A DNA stretch of 7,515 nt from Alistipes sp. (lineage in GTDB: Bacteria > Bacteroidota > Bacteroidia > Bacteroidales > Rikenellaceae). A program made the position numbers and the translations under genes. Shown here piece after piece: positions 1 to 5,563 of this stretch (positions are counted from its first letter, which is position 1; each line of letters begins with the position of its first letter). The stretch spans positions 1 through 7,515 of the forward strand of contig JAFOZN010000092.1 of NCBI GenBank assembly GCA_017391185.1, in the 5' to 3' direction. The notes under the pieces were generated by a model, which worked only from the letters and a program-made list of their open reading frames with translations, did not search any database and was not told the DNA's origin.

Positions 1-1
1 G

Positions 2-121
2 GCTTGTATCAACAAGTTCGGCTTGGCTCAGCAGGTATCTTACGTTTCAACAGGTGGTGGTGCACTGCTTGAGTACATGGAGGGTAAGGAGTTGCCAGGT
101 GTTGCAGCTATCCGCAAGTAA
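2..121 (+). CDS. pgk: Phosphoglycerate kinase, C-terminal end (partial)
   Basis: Only the last 39 codons and the TAA stop are present; the gene runs in from the left edge. The visible peptide contains the [19 protein letters not shown] block, which matches the conserved C-terminal STGGGA-x-LE-x-(L/M)EGK-x-LPGV signature of phosphoglycerate kinase. In that family the glycine-rich GGGA loop contributes to nucleotide phosphate binding. The enzyme is cytosolic and transfers phosphate between 1,3-bisphosphoglycerate and ADP in glycolysis. The protein ends at the usual place, a few residues after LPGVAA. The identity rests on this motif alone because the substrate-binding N-domain is outside the window, but the motif is diagnostic. 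The next gene is on the same strand but 210 bp away, with two palindromes between them, so an operon is not indicated. Confidence 0.95.
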   Translation, partial: ACINKFGLAQQVSYVSTGGGALLEYMEGKELPGVAAIRK

Positions 122-129
122 AAAGTGTC

Positions 130-233
130 TAATTTGGCTCTTTTGGCGTCTGGCTTGAGTGCGAAATGCTCACATACGCTTTAGTATGCTCCGCTTTCGC
201 CCTCTGCGACCAGCTTCAAAATAGCTCAAATTA
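130..233. repeat. Long imperfect palindrome (REP-like) downstream of pgk
   Basis: The left arm from 130 (TAATTTG...) and the right arm ending at 233 (...CAAATTA) are reverse complements with a few mismatches and small indels. The arms share an outer 7 bp, inner blocks TTTTG and CTGG, the exact pair GCGAAA (161-166) / TTTCGC (195-200), and CATAC (173-177) / GTATG (184-188) around a 6-nt apex. No T-tract follows, so it is a poor intrinsic terminator. Its length and internal imperfection resemble intergenic palindromic repeat elements. No second copy is present in this window. Confidence 0.7.
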
Positions 234-282
234 CTCTACTTTTAAATTTATTTGTGTGGAGGAAAATTTTTGAATTATAGAT

Positions 283-310
283 AAGGGTCGAGTCCACTCG
301 GCCCTTGTTT
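283..310 (+). terminator. Hairpin before pepO: pgk terminator or 5'-leader stem
   Basis: AAGGGTCGAG (283-292), loop TCCA, CTCGGCCCTT (297-306): a 10-bp stem with one G-U pair, followed by the weak T-rich stretch GTTTGATT. It may terminate pgk, although it lies about 160 nt past the stop codon. If it does terminate, only 25 nt remain before the pepO start, too little for a separate promoter. It could instead be a stem in the pepO 5' leader. Confidence 0.5.
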
Positions 311-331
311 GATTAGGAAGAATGATTAACA

Positions 332-2359
332 ATGAGAAAGTTTTTATTTACAATCGCAACCGTTGCACTTATGGCAAGTTGTAATCAGGAGGCGGCAAAG
401 CCCGCCATTGACCGCGCCAATTTCGATGAGAGCGTGGCGCTGAACGAGGATTTCTACCACTATGCTACAGGCGGCTGGCAGAAGGCAAATCCTATGAAGC
501 CAGAGTTTTCACGCTATGGCGTTTTTGATATCATGCGCGAGAACAACGAGGTACGTCTCAACGACCTCTTCGCATCTATGACCAAGTCTAAGGCCGAGAA
601 GGGTACCGTAGAGCAGAAGATTTCTGACCTCTATACTATGGGTTTGGACTCGGTACGCCTTAATAAGGATGGCGTAGCTCCACTTAAGGCTGATTTGAAT
701 CAGTTGATGCAGATTAGCGAGCTCGACCATGTATCATACGCTGCGGCGATGATTCACAAGTATGCAGGTAGCCCACTCTTCAGCATGGGTGTGGGTGCCG
801 ATTTGATGAACAGTAATATCAACGCCCTCTATGCTGGTCAGTCGGGCTTGGGTATGGGCAACCGCGACTACTACCTCGATGAGGAGAACGCTGCCAAGCG
901 TAAGGGCTATGTAGAGTGGCTCACCAAGGCATTCTCGCTCTGTGATTTTGAGGATGCTGAGTCATCGGCTCAGAAGGTGTTGGAGTTTGAGACCAAGATG
1001 GCCAAGGCCTTCCGCACCAATGTCCAGTTGCGTGACGTAGAGGCTGGTTACAACCCTATGTCGAAGGCCGATTTTGTGAAGCGTTACGATGCCATAAATT
1101 GGGATGTTTACTTCTCAGAGATGGGTATCGGCTCTTTTGAGCAGCTCATCGTGGGCGAGCCTGAGGTGTTGGACGTGGTGAATACTTTGCTCAAGCAAGA
1201 GCCTTTGCAGACCATCAAGCTCTACTTGGCAGCCAATGTGATTGCCAGTGCAGCAGATTATTTGAGCGATGATATCTCGGCAGCGAAGTTCGAGTTCTTC
1301 GGACGTCAGATGTCGGGTCAGCAGCAGCAGCGTCCACGCTGGAAGCGTGCTATGGCTGTGCCAAACAGCGTCTTGGGTGAGGCTGTAGGTGAGATGTATG
1401 TCAAGAAGTATTTCCCTGAGAGCGACAAGCTCCGCATGATCGAGATCGTGAAGAACTTGCAGGTAGCTTTGGGCGAGCATATCGACAACTTGGAGTGGAT
1501 GTCTAAGGAGACTAAGGCTAAGGCTCACGAGAAGTTGGCTACCTTTACCGTAAAGATCGGCTACCCAGATAAGTGGAAGGATTACTCTTCGCTCACAATC
1601 AATGCAGCATACTCTTATTGGGAGAATATCAAGCGTGCCAATGCTTGGTACACTGCCGACAATATCTCTCGCTTGGGTAAGGAGGTTGACCGCGATGAGT
1701 GGCACATGACTCCTCAGTATGTTAACGCATACTACAACCCAACCACCAACGAGATCTGCTTCCCTGCGGCTATTCTCCAGCCTCCATTCTTCAACTCTGC
1801 GGCTGACGATGCAGTGAACTATGGTGCTATCGGTGTGGTTATCGGTCACGAGATGACTCATGGTTTCGATGATCAGGGCCGTCAGTTCGACAAGGATGGT
1901 AATATGAAGAATTGGTGGACTGAGGCAGATGCTGAGGCATTCAATGCTAAGACTCAGATCTTGGTGGATCAGTTCAACAAGGTGGAGATCTTGCCTGCTA
2001 AGGGCGATCAGCCAGCAATCATGGCCGATGGTAAGCTCTCACTCGGTGAGAACATTGCCGATCAGGGTGGTTTGCGCGTTGCCTATACCGCTATGCGCAA
2101 CTCATTCAAGTCTCAGGGCGAGCCTGAGCCAATCGATGGCTTCACTGCCGATCAGCGTTTCTACCTCTCTTACGCTACTATCTGGGCTCAGAACGTACGT
2201 GACGAGGAGGCTGCACGCCTCACCAAGACCGATGTTCACTCTTTGGGTTGCAACCGTGTGAATATCACATTGCGCAATATCGACACCTTCCACAAGGCAT
2301 TCGGCATCACCGAGGGTGCGATGTTCCTCCCAGAGAAGGAGCGTGTGATTATCTGGTAG
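332..2359 (+). CDS. pepO: M13 family (PepO/neprilysin-like) zinc metallopeptidase, lipoprotein
   Basis: A complete 675-residue gluzincin endopeptidase of family M13, which cleaves peptides using one zinc ion. The zinc site is explicit: HEMTH at 506-510 (His506 and His510 bind zinc, Glu507 is catalytic) and GENIAD at 572-577 (Glu573 is the third ligand, Asp577 supports it). NAYYNP at 465-470 matches the substrate-binding NAY(F/Y) motif. DVHSLGCNR at 634-642 supplies His636 and Arg642 at the spacing of neprilysin His711/Arg717. The C-terminus (FLPEKERVIIW) is typical, and the length matches the family. A short hydrophobic signal ends in MASC, so lipidation at Cys17 and envelope anchoring are likely; whether it faces the periplasm or the surface cannot be told. 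AGGAAG at 315-320 lies 11 nt before the ATG. I found no convincing consensus promoter. Confidence 0.96.
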   Translation: MRKFLFTIATVALMASCNQEAAKPAIDRANFDESVALNEDFYHYATGGWQKANPMKPEFSRYGVFDIMRENNEVRLNDLFASMTKSKAEKGTVEQKISDLYTMGLDSVRLNKDGVAPLKADLNQLMQISELDHVSYAAAMIHKYAGSPLFSMGVGADLMNSNINALYAGQSGLGMGNRDYYLDEENAAKRKGYVEWLTKAFSLCDFEDAESSAQKVLEFETKMAKAFRTNVQLRDVEAGYNPMSKADFVKRYDAINWDVYFSEMGIGSFEQLIVGEPEVLDVVNTLLKQEPLQTIKLYLAANVIASAADYLSDDISAAKFEFFGRQMSGQQQQRPRWKRAMAVPNSVLGEAVGEMYVKKYFPESDKLRMIEIVKNLQVALGEHIDNLEWMSKETKAKAHEKLATFTVKIGYPDKWKDYSSLTINAAYSYWENIKRANAWYTADNISRLGKEVDRDEWHMTPQYVNAYYNPTTNEICFPAAILQPPFFNSAADDAVNYGAIGVVIGHEMTHGFDDQGRQFDKDGNMKNWWTEADAEAFNAKTQILVDQFNKVEILPAKGDQPAIMADGKLSLGENIADQGGLRVAYTAMRNSFKSQGEPEPIDGFTADQRFYLSYATIWAQNVRDEEAARLTKTDVHSLGCNRVNITLRNIDTFHKAFGITEGAMFLPEKERVIIW

Positions 2360-2382
2360 GATAGTTCTACTACTTATAACGA

Positions 2383-2430
2383 AATATAGGGTGTCTAACC
2401 GAAGTTAGACACCCTATATTATTTTATTTA
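2383..2430. terminator. Strong terminator between convergent pepO and sqr
   Basis: A perfect 17-bp stem (2383-2399 with 2404-2420) around the 4-nt loop CGAA, followed on the plus strand by ATTTTATTTA. It lies 23 nt after the pepO stop and between two convergent genes. The A/T-rich base of the stem could also give the minus-strand transcript a U-rich end, so bidirectional use is plausible, but the plus-strand T-tract is clearly better. Confidence 0.9.
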
Positions 2431-2439
2431 GCGAAGAGA

Positions 2440-3822
2440 TTAATATAGTCCCTTAAGCATCAGATTAAAGTAGATTGGCTTTAGGGCATAGACCTTCAAA
2501 AGCCATGCAACCCACTGCTCTTTGGACATATCAAGGAGCGAGAGTGGGAATGAGATTTGCGCCTTCTTCTCGTAGTCAAACTCTGCCATCAGGACATGGC
2601 CATAATCTGTCACGATAGGACAAGCGGCATAGCCGTTGTATTGAGCTTCTGGAGCGCGACCCTCCATCAGCGAGATGAGGTTATCTACGGCGATAGGCAA
2701 CTGCTTGGCCACAGCCGCTGAAGTCTTACTTGTGGGGATACCCGCCGCATCGCCCAAGGAGATGATATTGTTGTAAGTTGTGTGTATCAGCGAGTGTTTA
2801 TCCACCATCACCCAACCATCAGCCGCCAAACTGCCCTCGGTCCAGCTTAGTCCCGACTCACGCACAAAATCGGGGGCGCATTGTGGCACCATGAAGTGCA
2901 TAAAGTCGTATGACTCTGTAAATGGAGTTATGACCTTGTTGCCATCTTTGTCACTCTCCACGCGCTCGAAATGGGCGCGTTTAGACTCGGTGTCGATACC
3001 CTTGAGACGGCAATTGACATCGACAGGGATGTTGCGCTCGCGGTAGATCTCCTCCAAGCGTGGGGTGAAGTGAGGCACGTTGTAGAGCTGTTTGGATGCA
3101 GTGTAGTAGTGCAGATCTATATTATCCAGAGTCCCCTGCTTGCGGCAATTATCCCACGTCAGGAGCGAAACCTTCTTGGGTGCGCCACCGCATTTATGTT
3201 TGGTGTAGGTGTCGCAGAAGACGCCCTTGCCGCCCTTCTCCGAAAACTCCTTCATCGCCTTCCAAGTGAGCTGGCAACCCTTAGGATCATATATCGTGTG
3301 GGCATTGCCTGCGCCGATTGTCGAGTGGGTGATACCCTCGATGCGGCTCCAATCATACTTCACACCGGGGCAGAGCACCAAAAAGTCGTATCCAATAGTG
3401 CCACTCTTGGCCGTATCAACACGGTTCTGGGTGGGATGGATGAGCGTAACACGATCCTTTACCCAGCGAACACCCTCTGGCATACAATCGGCCTGTGGCT
3501 TCCACACATCATCGATGGTATATACGCCACCGCTAATTAGCGTAAAGCCTGGCTGATAGTATTGTCTCTCGGAAGGGTCTATGATGGTGATATCAGGGTT
3601 GTGGAGCTTGCGCTTCAGGCGTGCTGCCATGCTGATACCCGCTGCACCGCCACCGATGATTACGATTTTTCCTTTGGCATTACTCTTGGCAGCGTAGGCC
3701 TTGTCGGTACCCAAAGCCAGAAAAGCACCTGCGGCAGCCATGATTTGCAGAAATTGTGAGCGCGAGATTACACCCTCGCTCTCTAATTTCTTCATCTCAG
3801 TTTCAAATTGTTTTTCAGTCAT
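2440..3822 (-). CDS. sqr: Sulfide:quinone oxidoreductase, SQOR type, with Tat-like leader
   Basis: A 460-residue FAD flavoprotein. Residues 52-70 form the N-terminal dinucleotide fold (GGGAAG at 57-62), and SLGDAAGIPTSKT near 355-367 is the second FAD-binding motif. From memory, it aligns well with human SQOR: KCGGAPKK contains Cys211 (human Cys201 in KCAGAPQK), and GYAACPIVT contains Cys401 (human Cys379 in GYTSCPLVT). These two cysteines carry the sulfur during sulfide oxidation, so the redox centre is intact. The C-terminus (KPIYFNLMLKGLY) resembles the membrane-docking segment of SQOR but stops earlier. The expected role is oxidising sulfide and passing electrons to quinone at the membrane. 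A 44-residue leader holds SRSQFLQ (20-26), a hydrophobic stretch and AYA, resembling a Tat signal with only one arginine. A related FAD/NAD(P) oxidoreductase with another substrate is not excluded. It has its own promoter. Confidence 0.87.
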   Translation of the reverse strand: MTEKQFETEMKKLESEGVISRSQFLQIMAAAGAFLALGTDKAYAAKSNAKGKIVIIGGGAAGISMAARLKRKLHNPDITIIDPSERQYYQPGFTLISGGVYTIDDVWKPQADCMPEGVRWVKDRVTLIHPTQNRVDTAKSGTIGYDFLVLCPGVKYDWSRIEGITHSTIGAGNAHTIYDPKGCQLTWKAMKEFSEKGGKGVFCDTYTKHKCGGAPKKVSLLTWDNCRKQGTLDNIDLHYYTASKQLYNVPHFTPRLEEIYRERNIPVDVNCRLKGIDTESKRAHFERVESDKDGNKVITPFTESYDFMHFMVPQCAPDFVRESGLSWTEGSLAADGWVMVDKHSLIHTTYNNIISLGDAAGIPTSKTSAAVAKQLPIAVDNLISLMEGRAPEAQYNGYAACPIVTDYGHVLMAEFDYEKKAQISFPLSLLDMSKEQWVAWLLKVYALKPIYFNLMLKGLY

Positions 3823-3877
3823 ATTTTTAATTGTAGTTTCAAATAATCATAGCCTTAGATACAGCTAAAACCTATGC

Positions 3878-3903
3878 CTCGCCCTATATGGATATAGAGC
3901 GAG
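3878..3903. promoter_or_regulatory. Palindrome at the predicted sqr transcription start
   Basis: CTCGCCCTATAT (3878-3889) and ATATAGAGCGAG (3892-3903) are inverted repeats with one G-U-type mismatch around GG. The sqr promoter predicts transcription starting near 3901, so this is either a 5'-terminal mRNA stem-loop or a palindromic operator over the start site. It could also serve as a weak HU terminator, but no clean T-tract follows on the minus strand. Confidence 0.55.
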
Positions 3904-3905
3904 TA

Positions 3906-3936
3906 CAAAGTTACTAAAAATGTAAGTATTATACAA
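3906..3936 (-). promoter_or_regulatory. Bacteroidota-type promoter for sqr
   Basis: On the minus strand, TTG (3936-3934), a 20-nt spacer and TAACTTTG (3913-3906) match the Bacteroidota consensus exactly. The predicted start is near 3901, giving a leader of about 79 nt before the sqr ATG. The promoter lies between the HU stop codon and sqr, so sqr can be transcribed independently of HU. Confidence 0.75.
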
Positions 3937-3956
3937 TAAGTCCGAGCTGTGGAGGG

Positions 3957-4220
3957 TTATTGTTTAAGATCAATAGTCGGACGGAAACGCACCGTACGGC
4001 GTGGCGCAATCTTCACCTGCTCGCCCGTACGAGGATTTCTACCCACTCTTTCGGCTACGTTTACCACCGAAAATACACCAAATCCAGAGAGTACAACCTT
4101 TTCACCCTCCTGCAATTTTGACTCTATTTTTTCGAACAGAGTGTCCACAAGGCGTTTAACTTCTACCTTAGAGAGCTGCGATTGCTCTGCTAAATCGTTG
4201 ATTAACTGTGATTTATTCAT
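3957..4220 (-). CDS. HU/IHF-family DNA-binding protein
   Basis: An 87-residue basic protein, close to the usual 90 residues. The N-terminal helices (1-40; LINDLAEQSQLSKVEVKRLV) form the dimerisation body of the family. GFGVF (46-50) is the conserved strand turn, and RVGRNPRTGEQVKI (58-71) is the beta-arm, with Pro63 in the RNPRTG motif that intercalates into DNA. As a dimer it should bend and compact DNA in the nucleoid. Sequence alone does not separate HU from IHF-like paralogues, and Bacteroidales carry several, so I give no gene symbol. It is transcribed from its own consensus promoter with a leader of about 40 nt and no Shine-Dalgarno sequence. It is divergent from tRNA-Ser. No convincing terminator separates it from sqr downstream, so some read-through is possible. 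Confidence 0.95.
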   Translation of the reverse strand: MNKSQLINDLAEQSQLSKVEVKRLVDTLFEKIESKLQEGEKVVLSGFGVFSVVNVAERVGRNPRTGEQVKIAPRRTVRFRPTIDLKQ

Positions 4221-4264
4221 AGTAAGCGCGGTTTTGAGGGTAAAACAGATTGTAATTAGTTATA

Positions 4265-4295
4265 CAAATTTAGTATAAAAAATAATTTTTACAAA
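4265..4295 (-). promoter_or_regulatory. Bacteroidota-type promoter for the HU gene
   Basis: On the minus strand, TTTG (4295-4292), a 19-nt spacer and TAAATTTG (4272-4265) match the consensus completely. The predicted start is near 4260, 40 nt before the HU ATG. Confidence 0.8.
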
Positions 4296-4384
4296 TATTT
4301 CGCCATTTTTTATTGATAATGAGCCACTTGTGGAGGTGATAAAAAATAAGTGTAAAAAATATATTTAAAAAATTTGCAAAATAA

Positions 4385-4416
4385 TTTGGCAGATATAAAA
4401 ACTTGCCTTATCTTTG
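4385..4416 (+). promoter_or_regulatory. Bacteroidota-type promoter for tRNA-Ser
   Basis: TTTG (4385-4388), a 20-nt spacer and TATCTTTG (4409-4416) match the consensus completely. Only 5 nt separate the box from the mature tRNA 5' end. The region between this and the HU promoter (4296-4384) is very A/T-rich, and I see no other feature in it. Confidence 0.8.
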
Positions 4417-4421
4417 TCCTC

Positions 4422-4506
4422 GGAAAGGTGGCAGAGTGGTCGATTGCGGCGGTCTTGAAAACCGTTGAGCTGCGAGGCTCCGGGGGTTCGAATCCCTCCC
4501 TTTCCG
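4422..4506 (+). tRNA. tRNA-Ser(UGA)
   Basis: A complete class II tRNA of 85 nt. The acceptor stem GGAAAGG (4422-4428) pairs perfectly with CCTTTCC (4499-4505), followed by discriminator G4506; CCA is not encoded. The anticodon loop CTTGAAA holds anticodon TGA, closed by GCGGT/ACCGT. A long variable arm (around GAGCTGCGAGGCTC) is as expected for serine. The T-arm is GGGGG, loop TTCGAAT, CCCTC. It reads UCA and related serine codons. It has its own promoter and is followed at once by terminators, so it is monocistronic. Confidence 0.97.
4486..4498 (+). repeat. tRNA-Ser T-arm copy of a 13-nt direct repeat
   Basis: GTTCGAATCCCTC at the 3' end of tRNA-Ser is repeated exactly at 4781-4793. Integrases often use the 3' end of a tRNA as an attachment core, so this is the possible intact att side. 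Confidence 0.5.
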
Positions 4507-4526
4507 CAGAAGACTAATCAGAACAG

Positions 4527-4558
4527 AAGCATCACAGGCGTGGTGCTTTTTGTTTTTT
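4527..4558 (+). terminator. Intrinsic terminator of tRNA-Ser
   Basis: AAGCATCAC (4527-4535), loop AGGC, GTGGTGCTT (4540-4548): a 9-bp stem with one G-U pair, followed by TTTGTTTTTT. It begins 20 nt past the tRNA 3' end. Confidence 0.88.
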
Positions 4559-4561
4559 AAG

Positions 4562-4681
4562 AAGAAAACATCGAGCGACAGTTTATCTGTCGCTTTTTTT
4601 TGTTGAATGAGTAGTATATGAAAATATATTTTCTTTTACCGCTCATTCAACAAAAAACAGTCAAGCTGTAGATGTTTTCTT
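4562..4681. repeat. Nested inverted-repeat unit able to form a four-way junction
   Basis: The outer arms AAGAAAACATC (4562-4572) and GATGTTTTCTT (4671-4681) are perfect complements (11 bp). Inside lie the terminator hairpin 4574-4594, a perfect 16-bp stem (4596-4611 with 4642-4657) whose apex contains the 14-nt palindrome at 4620-4633, and a small ACAG/CTGT hairpin (4657-4669). Together this is an outer stem with three arms. There is no gene inside. It may be a miniature mobile element, an RNA, or stacked terminators. Confidence 0.6.
4574..4601 (+). terminator. Second tandem terminator after tRNA-Ser
   Basis: AGCGACAG (4574-4581), loop TTTAT, CTGTCGCT (4587-4594): a perfect 8-bp stem running directly into eight T residues. 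It backs up the previous terminator. It is also one arm of the larger nested inverted-repeat unit at 4562-4681. Confidence 0.85.
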
Positions 4682-4728
4682 TTGAAACTACCACAAAAGG
4701 GTGGCATTACTCATTTAATACGGGGGTT

Positions 4729-4768
4729 GCGGGAATAAGCAGATATTTATTTTCAAATGTATTCCCGC
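4729..4768. repeat. Inverted repeat GCGGGAATA / TATTCCCGC
   Basis: A perfect 9-bp inverted repeat (4729-4737 and 4760-4768) around a 22-nt A/T-rich spacer, lying just left of the second T-arm repeat. No T-tract follows. The role is unknown; it could be a recombination-site arm or an RNA stem. Confidence 0.45.
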
Positions 4769-4780
4769 TTCGGCTGCGCC

Positions 4781-4793
4781 GTTCGAATCCCTC
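4781..4793 (+). repeat. Second copy of the 13-nt T-arm repeat (possible att scar)
   Basis: An exact copy of GTTCGAATCCCTC, 295 bp from the tRNA copy. The upstream GGCTGCGCC partly echoes the tRNA variable arm (GCTGCGAGGCTCC). A weaker echo, GGCTGCGAAGTAGCC then AATCCCTC, lies at 4852-4874. No tRNA can be folded here, so these look like decayed tRNA 3' fragments. Confidence 0.5.
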
Positions 4794-4897
4794 TTCTGTA
4801 AGGGCCTCTGCGGCGAGCAAAAGGGAAAGGCGTTAAGCGAAGCAGCTTTTAGGCTGCGAAGTAGCCAATCCCTCTTTCATCTTTCCACTTGCCCGAT

Positions 4898-4933
4898 AAA
4901 AAAGGAGCAACCACCCATGCGGTAGTTGCTCCT
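4898..4933 (-). terminator. Terminator of the rplY-pth operon
   Basis: On the minus strand a 12-bp stem (4933-4922 with 4914-4903, one G-U pair), extended by one C-G pair around a 5-nt loop, is followed by a T-run at 4903-4898. It lies about 57 nt past the pth stop. The rest of 4682-4989 holds repeat fragments but no supportable gene. Confidence 0.88.
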
Positions 4934-4989
4934 GATACTTTCTCTTGCTAAGGGGTTACAAAACCCTCTAAATCGCCTACAATAGCCCT

Positions 4990-5553
4990 TTATTTCTTGT
5001 TAAAGGTGTTCATAGTCATATCTGCCCCTACGCAGGCAAACGAGAGTATAGCATCGCCAAAAATCTTCAATCTCTCGGCCATAGCCTTCTGCTCCTCATC
5101 GCTCCACTCGCCCAAGACGTAATCGACCTGATGGCCACGAGCGAAGTCGCCGCCCACGCCAAAGCGCATACGGGCGTAATCCTCTCTACCCAAGAGCTCC
5201 GAGATGTTCTTCAAGCCGTTGTGACCTCCCGCGCTGCCCTTCTTGCGCATACGCAACTGACCAAACGGCAGAGCGATGTCGTCTGAGACGATGAGTATAT
5301 TCTCGATGGGGATCTTCTCCTGCTCCATCCAATATCTGACGGCCTTGCCCGAAAGATTCATATATGTCGAAGGCTTGAGCAAAACGATCTGACGTCCCTT
5401 ATGGCGCAGGGTAGCAGTAGAGCCATAACGCCCCACCATAAAAGAGACGTTGGATGCCTCAGCCAAGGCATCCAACACTCTGAATCCTATGTTGTGACGG
5501 GTATTGGCGTACTCGGCGCCTATGTTACCCAATCCTACAACGAGGTATTTCAT
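4990..5553 (-). CDS. pth: Peptidyl-tRNA hydrolase
   Basis: A 187-residue cytosolic esterase that frees tRNA from peptidyl-tRNA dropped by stalled ribosomes. All the catalytic-site residues known from E. coli Pth are present: Asn10 (GLGN), His20 (TRHNIGF, the catalytic base), Asn66 in TYMNLSG (E. coli Asn68), Asp91 in VSDD (Asp93), and His111/Asn112 in GSAGGHNGL (His113/Asn114). The usual DELDLP segment reads DDIALP, so one non-catalytic acidic residue is replaced by Ala94. The length is slightly under the usual 190-195 but complete at both ends. It is the second gene of an operon, only 10 bp after rplY, an arrangement common in bacteria that pairs two translation functions. There is no promoter in the gap, so it depends on the rplY promoter and leader. 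Confidence 0.97.
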   Translation of the reverse strand: MKYLVVGLGNIGAEYANTRHNIGFRVLDALAEASNVSFMVGRYGSTATLRHKGRQIVLLKPSTYMNLSGKAVRYWMEQEKIPIENILIVSDDIALPFGQLRMRKKGSAGGHNGLKNISELLGREDYARMRFGVGGDFARGHQVDYVLGEWSDEEQKAMAERLKIFGDAILSFACVGADMTMNTFNKK

Positions 5554-5563
5554 TCGCTACGAA

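Noticed and set aside
237..250. Possible pepO promoter boxes TACTTTTA / TAAATTTA
   Set aside because: Both miss the final G of TAnnTTTG and neither has a TTG at the right upstream distance.
1115..1861. Long minus-strand open frame (248 codons) opposite pepO
   Set aside because: It lies wholly antisense to a well-supported M13 peptidase, has no recognisable domain, and its composition (rich in Leu, His, Arg, Ser) is typical of a mirror frame.
2971..3540. Plus-strand open frame (189 codons) opposite sqr
   Set aside because: It is antisense to a protein with clear SQR motifs and shows no family signature of its own.
4618..4671. Small plus-strand frame of 17 codons (MKIYFLLPL...) resembling a tiny hydrophobic peptide
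   Set aside because: It lies inside the inverted-repeat unit, downstream of two terminators, without a promoter or ribosome-binding signal; length is well within chance.
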